Assembly (NCBI GenBank): GCA_030610945.1
Contig: JAUWQV010000006.1
Coordinates: forward strand, 1 to 54,613
Reading direction: 5' to 3'
Length of the DNA stretch: 54,613 bases
DNA from: Methanocellales archaeon
GTDB taxonomy: Archaea > Halobacteriota > UBA148 > JAUWXC01
The notes beneath the pieces were generated by a model that worked only from the letters and a program-made list of their open reading frames with translations, did not search any database and was not told where the DNA came from. Below, piece by piece: positions 25,132 through 35,797 of the stretch (within the stretch, counting starts at the first letter, position 1; each line of letters opens with the position of its first letter). The position numbers were made by a program, and so were the translations under genes.

Positions 25132-25329
25132 TCTTTGTATTTTTATTCCTTTTACTACTTCCAGGTAAATCTGATACTCGCAGTACGCCTGTGTGTGAAG
25201 GTAATGGATTGGAATTTTTTTCATCTCGACTTTCATTTTCTATCCATATAATGAATCTTGCCTATATGCAGGGCGAAAGCATCCTCATATCAGAAATCAT
25301 TTAAGGTCAGGCGAAGTAATTCGCAATAG
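25132..25329. other. Gene-free spacer
   Basis: About 200 bases between the HEPN gene and the CofE-family gene. Short open frames here are AT-rich, lack ribosome sites and resemble nothing. I see no RNA gene, terminator hairpin or repeat in it. Confidence 0.5.
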
Positions 25330-26139
25330 GTGAAGGTCTTGGATCGCATGATTCTATATCCTCTCAAAACGCCCTTGATTAAGCCTGGTGACGATTTGAT
25401 TGAGATATTGATGGGCACGCTGGAAAAAGAGCGATTAAATCTTGAAGATGGAGATGTTATTGTCATCGCCGAGTCAGCGGTTGCCACTGCGCAGGGGAGG
25501 CTGCGTAAACTGGATGACGTTGTTCCTTCTGATAAAGCGAGGAAAATGGCGGACAGGTACGAGATGGAGCCACGCATTGTTGAAATCATCCTGCAGGAGG
25601 CAGATGAGATTTTTGGCGGCATGAAGAAGATTTTACTGACGATGAAGAACGGCTGGTTTACCGCCAATGCAGGCGTGGACATCTCCAACGCTCCACCTGG
25701 TTATGTGGTGTTGCGGCCAGAGCGACCAGAGGAAACAGCAGAGCAGATACGGAATGGCATTGAGAAAAGGTCAGGAAAAAAGATAGGAGTCATAATCGCC
25801 GACAGCAGGACCATCCCGCTTAAAAAAGGTGTGATAGGTGTTGCGTTGGCGACAGCGGGCATAGAGTCGGTGGAAGACGTCAGGGGCAGGAAGGACTTGT
25901 TTGGAAGAAAATTGCAGGTGACATTCAGGGCAATAGCCGATGATATGGCGTCTGCTGCACAACTCCTCATGGGGGAAGCCGATGAACAGACGCCAGCAGT
26001 TCTCATAAGGGGTGCTCCAGTCAAGTTGACAAAAGAGTCAGCGGAGAAGATGAATATGTCTCCAGAGGAATGTTTGTATATGAATGTCTTCGCCTCACAC
26101 CAAAACGTCAAGGCACATGGCAAGAAAGATAGGAGTTAG
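25330..26139 (+). CDS. CofE-family protein (F420-0:glutamate ligase-like)
   Basis: A 269-residue protein of the CofE/FbiB fold; CofE adds glutamates to coenzyme F420-0 using GTP. Family features are PLIKPGDDLIEI near the N-terminus, GDVIVIAESAVATAQGR, NAGVDISNAP, GRKDLFGRKLQVTFRAIAD and the C-terminal LLMGEADEQTPAVLIRGAPV. The conserved metal loop usually reading D-T-N-G-R is IADSRTIPLKKG here, as in a CofE paralogue group of methanogens, so F420 may not be the true substrate. The start is GTG without a strong ribosome site; an ATG six codons in (25348) is possible. It stands alone before tRNA-Gln. Confidence 0.75.
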   Translation: MKVLDRMILYPLKTPLIKPGDDLIEILMGTLEKERLNLEDGDVIVIAESAVATAQGRLRKLDDVVPSDKARKMADRYEMEPRIVEIILQEADEIFGGMKKILLTMKNGWFTANAGVDISNAPPGYVVLRPERPEETAEQIRNGIEKRSGKKIGVIIADSRTIPLKKGVIGVALATAGIESVEDVRGRKDLFGRKLQVTFRAIADDMASAAQLLMGEADEQTPAVLIRGAPVKLTKESAEKMNMSPEECLYMNVFASHQNVKAHGKKDRS

Positions 26140-26192
26140 GCGCGGTCTCTATATCGTTAGTTTAAATATGTATCATGAAGAATAAAATATAC

Positions 26193-26319
26193 AGCCCGGT
26201 GGTGTAGTGGTCAATCATACAAGGCTCTGGACCAACCCTTTTCCACGCTCTGCTCACAAAAGCGTTGACGGAAAAAGGGGAGATACCTTGTGACCGCGGT
26301 TCGAATCCGTGCCGGGCTA
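26193..26319 (+). tRNA. tRNA-Gln (CUG) with intron
   Basis: The acceptor AGCCCGG (26193-26199) pairs with CCGGGCT (26312-26318), with discriminator A. The anticodon stem CAAGG (26220-26224) pairs with CCTTG (26286-26290), and the loop reads C-T-CTG-G then A, giving anticodon CUG at 26227-26229. A 54-base intron (26231-26284) sits at the canonical position 37/38. It contains the arms CCCTTTTCC and GGAAAAAGGGG that can form the bulge-helix-bulge extension. The T arm GCGGTTCGAATCCGT is intact. Confidence 0.92.
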
Positions 26320-26332
26320 TCTCGAGGATAAA

Positions 26333-26572
26333 ATGACTGGACCTGCTGAGAGCAAGATTGAGTTGAAAAATGCGAGGGTGTATATCCACAAAAAGGATCC
26401 CAGCACCCGGTCCAGAATAATACACATCGACATCGAGCATCCAGATATCAACAAGGTCATAAAGCCCGGTGAAAGCACATTTTGTTCGGGCAAGGAAGGC
26501 GGAGTTTTTATTGGACTAAAGAGCGAGATGCTTGAAAGGGCAAAAAAGTTTTTAGGCATTGAAGACTCCTAA
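26333..26572 (+). CDS. Small conserved-looking archaeal protein
   Basis: A 79-residue soluble protein starting 13 bases after the tRNA-Gln gene, with GAGGAT upstream of the ATG. It has alternating strands (ARVYIHKKD, SRIIHIDIEH) and a glycine-rich turn GESTFCSGKEGGVFIGL, ending in a short helix. I know no function. Its neighbour 17 bases on is lsm, so cotranscription is likely and an RNA-related role is possible, but that is inference from position. Confidence 0.65.
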   Translation: MTGPAESKIELKNARVYIHKKDPSTRSRIIHIDIEHPDINKVIKPGESTFCSGKEGGVFIGLKSEMLERAKKFLGIEDS

Positions 26573-26589
26573 GCAAGAGAGGATTTGTT

Positions 26590-26814
26590 TTGTTCCCCAC
26601 TAAGAAAGTCCAGAATTTGGTCGGCACAAAAGTCCAGGTCGAGATGAAGGGCGAGAACAGCCTTCTTGAAGGTGTATTAAAAAGTGTAGATGATTATCTA
26701 AACTTACATCTTGTGAACACGACCGAAATCGACAACGGCGAGAAATTGAGGACACTTGGTTCGGTTGTCGTGCGGGGAAACAACATCATTCTCATACACC
26801 CTGTTAATGAGTGA
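26590..26814 (+). CDS. Sm-like archaeal protein
   Basis: A 74-residue Sm/Lsm protein, a ring-forming RNA binder for U-rich RNA. The Sm1 motif covers about residues 11-45 (VGTKVQVEMKGENSLLEGVL, then DDYLNLHL with the RNA-binding D-x-x-x-N-L) and the Sm2 motif is VVVRGNNIILIHP near the end. The start is a TTG with GAGAGG upstream. The length is normal for SmAP proteins. The downstream winged-helix gene begins within or just after its stop. Confidence 0.95.
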   Translation: MFPTKKVQNLVGTKVQVEMKGENSLLEGVLKSVDDYLNLHLVNTTEIDNGEKLRTLGSVVVRGNNIILIHPVNE

Positions 26815-26821
26815 GGATAGG

Positions 26822-27124
26822 ATGACGCTCGAGGAAAAGGTTTTGGACTATGTTCGCTCCCGCCGAAAAGGGGCTCTTCAGAGCGATATCTGGAAAAAGT
26901 TTGACATTGATAGCAGAAAGTGCTCTAGAATTATAACCAATCTGGAGCAAAATGGGCTTGTATATAAGAAATCAGAAGTGGCTAACGGGAGAAGAACCTA
27001 CAGGATACTGTCCAGGTATGGGTTGCTGATGGCGAATGACATGGTTTCGCCCTGCTGTGGTTGCACAGGGGAGTGCGTTCCAGAGTACTGTGTTCATCTG
27101 AGCGGGTGGCTTTTGAAGTTATAA
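26822..27124 (+). CDS. Winged-helix protein with C-terminal cysteine cluster
   Basis: A 100-residue protein. Residues 1-70 are a winged helix (KGALQSDIWKKFDIDSRKCS, then IITNLEQNGLVYKK and a wing GRRTYRI). The last 25 residues hold PCCGCTGECVPEYC, six cysteines in fourteen residues, enough to ligate an iron-sulfur cluster or zinc. A redox- or metal-responsive transcription factor is therefore likely; cluster type and target are unknown. The ATG at 26822 has GAGGATAGG before it. An ATG at 26807, overlapping the lsm end, would add five residues. It probably shares the lsm message. Confidence 0.75.
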   Translation: MTLEEKVLDYVRSRRKGALQSDIWKKFDIDSRKCSRIITNLEQNGLVYKKSEVANGRRTYRILSRYGLLMANDMVSPCCGCTGECVPEYCVHLSGWLLKL

Positions 27125-27166
27125 AAACGAGAGGTTAATGTATCAAGAGACTCATTTATATATTGT

Positions 27167-27598
27167 ATGAAGAAGGCGCCTAACAAGACGAGTGACAACG
27201 ATTTAGCATTTCTTGCGGCGAAATGTTACTTTGGAGTAAATGAGAGTGAGGAAGAGAATTACGACCTCTTCATCACCAAAGATTTTAAAAGGAAACTGCC
27301 GCCAGGAGGCTTCATCGACGAGATGGAGGTAGAGTTGCCTAAATGGTGGGCAGACAACATAGGCTACAAATCAGGCGTTGGGCGCATGTCTATGGTCGAT
27401 TTTATGCATCATGTCAATAAGCTCAGGGTCAAGAGGGGGTCCAGCAAACTTCCAGAATACAGCGAACTCTTCAACGTCTGGGTGGAGTACATAGTGTCTA
27501 AATACCCGAGTGTGTATCTAGTCGAGGTCAAGGACAAAAACACGGGTGCCAAAAAACAACTCCTCGTGAACACAGGGGTTGTTCAACGGCAAGAGTAA
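27167..27598 (+). CDS. Hypothetical protein, 143 residues
   Basis: A soluble 143-residue protein without recognised motifs. It is rich in charged and aromatic residues (VELPKWWADNIGYKSG) and has a helical middle and a C-terminal strand pair (VYLVEVKDKNTGAKKQLLV). The ATG has no ribosome site, and the AT-rich TTTATATATTG lies only a few bases upstream, closer than a normal archaeal TATA box. The DRG GTPase gene begins 28 bases after its stop, so it may lead that transcript. Confidence 0.6.
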   Translation: MKKAPNKTSDNDLAFLAAKCYFGVNESEEENYDLFITKDFKRKLPPGGFIDEMEVELPKWWADNIGYKSGVGRMSMVDFMHHVNKLRVKRGSSKLPEYSELFNVWVEYIVSKYPSVYLVEVKDKNTGAKKQLLVNTGVVQRQE

Positions 27599-27625
27599 TT
27601 ACAATTTTTATTAGAGTGGGCATCC

Positions 27626-28711
27626 ATGGGCATCGAAGATGATATTAAAGCAATCGAGGATGAGATTCGAAAAACTCCCTACAACAAGGCGACGCAACTT
27701 CATGTCGGTCGATTAAAGGCGAAGCTGGCCAAGTTGAGGGACGAGGCGCAAAAAACTTCCGGGAAAGGTGGGGGAAGTGGCTATTCCATCAAGAAATCCG
27801 GGGATGCTACTGTCATCCTGGTGGGGTTCCCATCTGTTGGGAAATCCACCTTGCTTAATCAATTCACCAATGCACAGTCTCCGGTTGCTGCCTATGATTT
27901 TACTACGCTGGATGTCATTCCAGGTTCATTTGTTCATAAGGGGGCGCGCATACAACTGCTCGACGTCCCTGGTCTGATAGAGGGCGCTGCAACCGGCAAA
28001 GGGCGGGGGAGGGAGGTACTATCAGTTATTCGAAATGCAGACCTCCTACTGCCGATCACTGACGTATTTCATCCAGAGCATCTCAAGGTGATTAAGAATG
28101 AACTGCATGAAGCAGGAGTACGCATCAACGAAACACCTCCTGACGTCACGATTCATCGAAAAAGTACAGGCGGCATCGTCATCAACAGAACGGTTGAATG
28201 CGAGATTGATGAGGCAACAATGCGCTCTATATTGAATGAGTATAAAATCCATAATGCTGACGTGCTTATTCGTGGGAGCATAACGCTGGACCAGTTCATT
28301 GATGTGATTATGGGCAACCGGAAGTATGTGCCTGCGCTGATACTGGTGAATAAGTTGGATTTGGTGGATGACGAAACCCTAAAAAGTCTGGTAATTCCAG
28401 AGGGTGCAATACTAATCTCAGCAGAGAAGGGACAAGGTCTTGACAAACTTAAGGACGCGATCTTTGACAGGTTGGAATTCATACGCATATACATGAAGCG
28501 TCCCGGTAACCCGCCGGATAAAGAGGAGCCGTTGATTCTCAAGGAGGGTGCAACTATCGGTGACGTCTGCGCCCGCATCCACAGGCATTTGAAACAGAAA
28601 TTCAAATATGCGTTGGTATGGGGAAAATCTGTAAAATATGAAGGACAAAGAATCGGTCTTGAGCATGTTCTGCTGGACGAGGATGTTGTTACGCTTGTGA
28701 TGGAGAGATGA
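27626..28711 (+). CDS. DRG-family GTPase
   Basis: A 361-residue developmentally regulated GTP-binding protein of the Obg/DRG superfamily, thought to act on ribosomes. After a helical N-terminus come G1 GFPSVGKSTL (about residues 67-76), the switch TTLDVIPG, G3 LLDVPGLIEG, an S5D2L-like insertion and G4 VNKLD (about 243). A TGS domain occupies the last ~75 residues (ATIGDVCARIHRHLKQKFKY, then GLEHVLLDEDVVTLV). Length and domain order are those of archaeal DRG. It converges on the exonuclease gene with three bases between stops. Confidence 0.95.
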   Translation: MGIEDDIKAIEDEIRKTPYNKATQLHVGRLKAKLAKLRDEAQKTSGKGGGSGYSIKKSGDATVILVGFPSVGKSTLLNQFTNAQSPVAAYDFTTLDVIPGSFVHKGARIQLLDVPGLIEGAATGKGRGREVLSVIRNADLLLPITDVFHPEHLKVIKNELHEAGVRINETPPDVTIHRKSTGGIVINRTVECEIDEATMRSILNEYKIHNADVLIRGSITLDQFIDVIMGNRKYVPALILVNKLDLVDDETLKSLVIPEGAILISAEKGQGLDKLKDAIFDRLEFIRIYMKRPGNPPDKEEPLILKEGATIGDVCARIHRHLKQKFKYALVWGKSVKYEGQRIGLEHVLLDEDVVTLVMER

Positions 28712-28714
28712 ACG

Positions 28715-29677
28715 TCACCGCAGATAGATGTGCTTGAAATCCCTTGTGTAAATCCAGGGGTCTTCCGTCTCCGCCTCTTTTTTCAGCCTGAGGGCAAAGT
28801 CCACCTTGGCATCGCATTCGTCCGCGTAATAAATCGCGAGCGCCTCTGGGAATTGTGGTGTTTTCGGCGACCCGTACTCGTTTGATCCATGATGGCTCAG
28901 TATGATGTGTGCCATTTTCATCCTTAGAACTTCAGGAAAGTTTTCGAGTTTTGCTATCCTGTCCAGTACCATTTGCTCTCCTATAACCAGGTGGCCTATC
29001 AACATCCCCTCTTCTGAGATGTCAATACTCGTCGCTACAGCATACTCCCTTATCTTCCCTATATCGTGTAGTATCGCACCAGTCAGGAGCAGGTCCCTGT
29101 CCAGTGAGGGGTGCACAGCGTACGTCGCGTTGCATAATTTAACCACATTCAGCGTGTGCTCGAGCAAGCCGCCAACGTAATTCTGGTGTCTATGCATTGA
29201 CCCGGGGCAATTCTTGAATCTTTCAACAAAATTTGCATCATGGAAAAATGAGTTTAGAAGCGCGCTCAGATGCGGGTTCTTGATGGAGTCAATTATGCTC
29301 GTGAGTTCACCCATCATGGACTCCACATCTTTATCCGTCTTTGCCACGAAGTCCTCGATGCTGTATTCGGTTGGCGCGCACCTTCTTACGGTGCTTGTGG
29401 TGCCCAGCGCCATCTCTAATTTATCTCTGAACTCGCCAACCCTGCCGCTGATGTGGACGACATCCCCCGTCTGAAATCTCTCGTAGACCTCTTTTATGCC
29501 AGCCTCGTTCCTGTCTCCCCAGTACTTTGCCGTCATCTCGCCTGTTTTGTCGCTAATCCTGAACTCAAAACAGAAGCCGGATGTATATGGCTTTGGCGGC
29601 TTTTTGTATTTGACCGCGAAGACACTATCTACAGTATCTCCATTTTTAAGATCCTTGACGAATTGGGTTTTAGTCAT
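28715..29677 (-). CDS. YhaM-like 3'-5' exoribonuclease (OB fold + HD)
   Basis: A 320-residue protein. The N-terminal OB domain (about 1-100, GDTVDSVFAVKYK to VHISGRVGEF) binds nucleic acid. The HD phosphohydrolase domain (about 155-300) has H in GLLEHTLNV, the HD doublet in AILHDIGKIRE and the distal IILSHHG with an aspartate in YYADECDAK. This matches the YhaM/CBF1 family that trims RNA or DNA from the 3' end. The ATG has no ribosome site, consistent with a leaderless message. Confidence 0.88.
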   Translation of the reverse strand: MTKTQFVKDLKNGDTVDSVFAVKYKKPPKPYTSGFCFEFRISDKTGEMTAKYWGDRNEAGIKEVYERFQTGDVVHISGRVGEFRDKLEMALGTTSTVRRCAPTEYSIEDFVAKTDKDVESMMGELTSIIDSIKNPHLSALLNSFFHDANFVERFKNCPGSMHRHQNYVGGLLEHTLNVVKLCNATYAVHPSLDRDLLLTGAILHDIGKIREYAVATSIDISEEGMLIGHLVIGEQMVLDRIAKLENFPEVLRMKMAHIILSHHGSNEYGSPKTPQFPEALAIYYADECDAKVDFALRLKKEAETEDPWIYTRDFKHIYLR

Positions 29678-29718
29678 TTCTACATTTAGATAGACTTCTT
29701 ATTCATTATGTTTTTCGC

Positions 29719-30799
29719 TTATGTCTGCAACCATATAGATGTGCTCTTGTCGACTACCCGCCCATCGCAGACGATGTAAATAACAACTCTTGTGTATTTG
29801 TTGCGCGGCGTTTTTAACGTCAGTGTTATGTTCTTATGCTCTTCGATGCCCAGTTCGAATGCATCGCTCTCTTCTGGATTGTACCACCTACCGTCTCCTG
29901 CATCAAAGCCTGCTGTTACCTTGACACTCGATGCTTGGGCAGTTCCGACATTCTCAACTCTTACCGCTAATATAACAGTGTCACTGAAAATGGTCCGCGT
30001 TCTCGTGGCGTTCCAGCTGTGCGTGAGTATCGGTTTTGGAATAATGTGGTGTAATGTGGCATATCCATCTTCATACTCATCCGGGATTACGCCAATCTCC
30101 CAGCCGGTGCCAGTCGTCTCTGCGTAGAAATATTTTGTCTCGTTGTCCAGATAATATGTGCCGTAAAATTCATCTCCGCCAGCGATTCCAAGTGCCATGT
30201 GGTTAGGTAGCTCAATCAACACGATGTCATGCCCCATCATATCCAGCAATGCTGCTGCTAGTATCGAAGTATCTTCACAGTCCCCGGTCATATCAACTAA
30301 TGTTTCAATAGGGTATCTAGGATATTCATCGAAGGGTGTGGTCACATCATCGGTGGCATAGGGAAGGCTTTGCACAAAAGACAGCACGAAGCAGGCCTTT
30401 TTGTATTGGTCATATTTTTGCGTTGTTGCAACCTCCTCGAATTTTTCTACTACCAGTTTCAAGTAGGGGTCGTCATGAGGGTCGGTCACGTAAACAGAAT
30501 AGTCGGCAGTTGCAGGTCTTGGTTTGTTTCTGTAGTATCCATCTAGGGATTCGGGTATGCTCAGGTCCAACGTCCAGGTTCTTCTGTCATACTCCCATTC
30601 ATAGTACCTTTCGAGTACCTCTACGGACTGCGAAGGCGGAGCAATCTCCCCCAGTGGCATAGGGGTCATGGTTGGCGTTGCTGTTGTTGGCGAAGCAGTA
30701 GGGGCTGGTGTTGACGTCGGCATCGTTTTTAGTTCAGGTGCAATGCAACCGCTCAAAGAGGATACTACGAACAGGAACACCATTACACAGGCAACGTTT

Positions 30800-30819
<20 letters not shown>
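29719..30819 (-). CDS. Lipoprotein with transglutaminase-like domain
   Basis: Signal peptide (MLKSAHKNVACVMVFLFVVSS) ending in a lipobox LSGC, then a Thr/Pro-rich linker of about 30 residues, then a transglutaminase-like fold. The catalytic Cys lies in MTGDCEDTSILAAALL, followed by His in IELPNHMALGI and Asp/Glu further on. The C-terminal ~90 residues resemble a CARDB-like beta sandwich (VILAVRVENVGTAQASSV). The protein is therefore anchored outside the cell and may act as a protease or cross-linker. I chose the ATG at 30819 for signal-peptide shape. An ATG at 30834 is possible; both overlap the preceding glycosylase gene. Confidence 0.75.
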
Positions 30820-33602
<2,783 letters not shown>

Positions 33603-33667
33603 AATCTATGGGTTTGATGCGCTGACAAAGTATAAATCCTTCTAAAATGGTTTAGAACGTTGGTACC

Positions 33668-34327
33668 ATGCTTGAATCCTTTTACCCGATAATCGGACAA
33701 ATTGTCGTCTACTTGTTTGCAATACTCTTGGTCGCAACCATAATCATCGCGATTTTGGTTGTGTACTCCTTCAAGACAGAGGCTTTCCCGTTTCCAAACG
33801 TGATGCTCTCTGGCATACTGTTTTTAGAAGGTTCCATCAAGGCGTTTTTCCGGCTACTGAACGTAGACGACTCGATAGCAGACAACGTCGTCATTCAGCT
33901 AAAGAATAAAATCTCGTTGAAACAATTTGAGAATTTGCCCTTCAACAAGAAAGCGATATTTTTGCCCCAGTGTTTGCGTTCAATAGACTGCCCGGCCAAG
34001 CTTTCCCCCGAAGGCATCCAGTGCATAAATTGTGGTCAGTGCGATATCGGAGGGGCGAAAAAAATTTTAGAAGGGATGGGGTACATGGTTTTCATCGTCC
34101 CTGGCTCGAGTTTCATCAAGCGAATGGTCAGGAAATATAAACCAGAAGCGATTTTGGGCGTGGGGTGCGTTCCCGAAGTTAAAGGCGGATTGGATTTATG
34201 CCATCGGTTTGGTGTACCGGCTATTGGTCTAGTATTGGATAGGGATGGATGCGTCTCTACCTCCTTAAACTGGGATGCCTTTTGCGATTTGACAAAAGCA
34301 GACATCACGCGCTTATCACGTTCGTGA
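33668..34327 (+). CDS. DUF116 protein
   Basis: A 219-residue protein with an N-terminal membrane span (about 8-32), then the DUF116 domain, which is common in methanogens. Cysteine groups LPQCLRSIDCPAKLS and CINCGQCDIGG could bind a metal cluster, and VGCVPEVKGGLDLCHRF and DRDGCVSTSLNW follow. The function is unknown; its cysteines and membrane anchor suggest redox or lipid-related chemistry, which is inference. Its 3' end overlaps the convergent MBL gene by 23 bases. Confidence 0.85.
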   Translation: MLESFYPIIGQIVVYLFAILLVATIIIAILVVYSFKTEAFPFPNVMLSGILFLEGSIKAFFRLLNVDDSIADNVVIQLKNKISLKQFENLPFNKKAIFLPQCLRSIDCPAKLSPEGIQCINCGQCDIGGAKKILEGMGYMVFIVPGSSFIKRMVRKYKPEAILGVGCVPEVKGGLDLCHRFGVPAIGLVLDRDGCVSTSLNWDAFCDLTKADITRLSRS

Positions 34328-35282
34328 TATCGCCTACAGTCATTGCTGAAAATCCATTTTCATTCAGATACTGGGCAAACTTCGCTGACATGTCTCCTGT
34401 TGGGTGGTATACAATTGTCATCTCTGGGCTGCACTGTTTCACCATTTTCCTCAGTCCAATAAAATCTAGATGGTCGCTTATCCTGATTCGCTTATGTGGG
34501 TAATCTTCTCGTCCGGTCAGAACGAATTTGTCAAGGCGATCCGGTAAGCGGCACAATTCCCAGGGCGGAACAACACTCATTTTGCCCCCGTTCTCTCCCA
34601 AGCCAACCAATGGCTCAGCACCTTCCATTAACTGTTTGCTCAGTTCCAGAGATTTACGCTCCATCTCAATCTCATCACAATACCCAAAACGTCTGAGCAA
34701 TTCGACAGCTCTCTGCGCTTTGCCAAATGCATATGCGCCGAACGCTACACCCTCTCCAATAGCAGTCCTGAAGCCCTCTATATCATCTTCAAATCTGCAT
34801 CCTGGGTCCAATGGGTCGCCGTAGTTTGCTTCTGTGATTAAAACATCGCATTTTGGAAGGTGAGTTGCATCCTTCACGTCTCCTGTTATAAGAATACGCG
34901 TTCCAACCTCATTTTTCCAGGAAAAAGCCATCGCGCCAATGGTATGCTCAGTTGGATGGGTGCGGACCTTAACGCCATCTATATCTATAACCTCGCCAGC
35001 CTTGAATGTCCTTCCCATAAACCTGCGACCGTGCCTGATCTCAAGCGCTTTAGCAGTCTTTTCAGATGCTATGGACTTGGGCGATAGCATTGCCGAGTTG
35101 CCATAATGGTCCGAGTGCGCGTGCGTGATTAGGAGGTTTTGCTCTACATTAGGCGAATAAGAAGTATCAATCCCGAATGTGCGTTGGCACTCAAATCTAA
35201 ACAAAATCGAGAAATGTGGTTTATAGCCTCTGGCACCTTTCATTCTTATGGGCAATACGCCGAGGTCTATCAATCTTTCCAA
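34305..35282 (-). CDS. Metallo-beta-lactamase-fold exonuclease-like protein
   Basis: A 325-residue MBL-fold hydrolase. The zinc motif THAHSDHYG is at about residues 53-61, a further histidine is in VRTHPTEHTIGAMAF, the aspartate is in ILITGDVKDATHL, and the late VYHPTGD supplies another ligand. The layout resembles archaeal nuclease or mRNA 3'-end-processing-like members, shorter than the beta-CASP enzymes. The start is a TTG with GGGAG upstream. Substrate unknown; nucleic acid is most likely. Confidence 0.8.
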   Translation of the reverse strand: MERLIDLGVLPIRMKGARGYKPHFSILFRFECQRTFGIDTSYSPNVEQNLLITHAHSDHYGNSAMLSPKSIASEKTAKALEIRHGRRFMGRTFKAGEVIDIDGVKVRTHPTEHTIGAMAFSWKNEVGTRILITGDVKDATHLPKCDVLITEANYGDPLDPGCRFEDDIEGFRTAIGEGVAFGAYAFGKAQRAVELLRRFGYCDEIEMERKSLELSKQLMEGAEPLVGLGENGGKMSVVPPWELCRLPDRLDKFVLTGREDYPHKRIRISDHLDFIGLRKMVKQCSPEMTIVYHPTGDMSAKFAQYLNENGFSAMTVGDITNVISA

Positions 35283-35341
35283 AAGTCTCCCATCCCTCTA
35301 AGTTGGAGTTGTATTTCAAGGTATATATAGGTGCATCAAAT

Positions 35342-35623
35342 TTATTTAGGCGCTGATAAAGCCTCATTAAGTGCCGCCTCTATTGTATCAGCCTGTGTGA
35401 GTCCAACAAATTGTTTGACTATCTTGCTATCAACTTCAATGACCAGTGTTGGAATGCTGCGCACGCCGTATTTTGTTGCCATCTGCCTGTTTTCGTCCAC
35501 GTTTACCTTTCTAAACTCGACCCTATCACCGAACTTTTTTTCTAATTTCTCTATAATTGGCGTTTGTGTTCTGCACGGACCGCACCAGTCTGCATAGAAA
35601 TCAATTAATACAGGATTGCCCAA
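35342..35623 (-). CDS. trxA: Thioredoxin
   Basis: A 93-residue thioredoxin. DFYADWCGPCR holds the redox pair, RSIPTLVIE has the cis-proline, and the C-terminal helix is present. I start at TTG 35623 because AGGAGGG is six bases upstream; a GTG at 35647 would add eight residues that are not part of the fold. It reduces protein disulfides in the cytoplasm. No reductase gene is adjacent. Confidence 0.93.
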   Translation of the reverse strand: MGNPVLIDFYADWCGPCRTQTPIIEKLEKKFGDRVEFRKVNVDENRQMATKYGVRSIPTLVIEVDSKIVKQFVGLTQADTIEAALNEALSAPK

Positions 35624-35709
35624 TGATATCCCTCCTATGGGAATCACATTGCTACAATATAAAAATTTTGAGACGAAAGACTAATTATTACCTAGGACCT
35701 TTTACTATT

Positions 35710-35784
35710 GCTCCGGTAGTGTAGCTCGGCCAATCATTTGGGATTCTCACTCCCAAGACTGGGGTTCAAATCCCCACCGGAGCA
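35710..35784 (+). tRNA. tRNA-Glu (CUC)
   Basis: A 75-base cloverleaf without intron. GCTCCGG (35710-35716) pairs with CCGGAGC (35777-35783), with discriminator A. The anticodon stem TGGGA pairs with TCCCA and the loop TTCTCAC gives anticodon CUC. The T arm GGGGTTCAAATCCCC is perfect. The next gene starts 13 bases later. Confidence 0.93.
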
Positions 35785-35797
35785 TTGGGGAAAAAAG

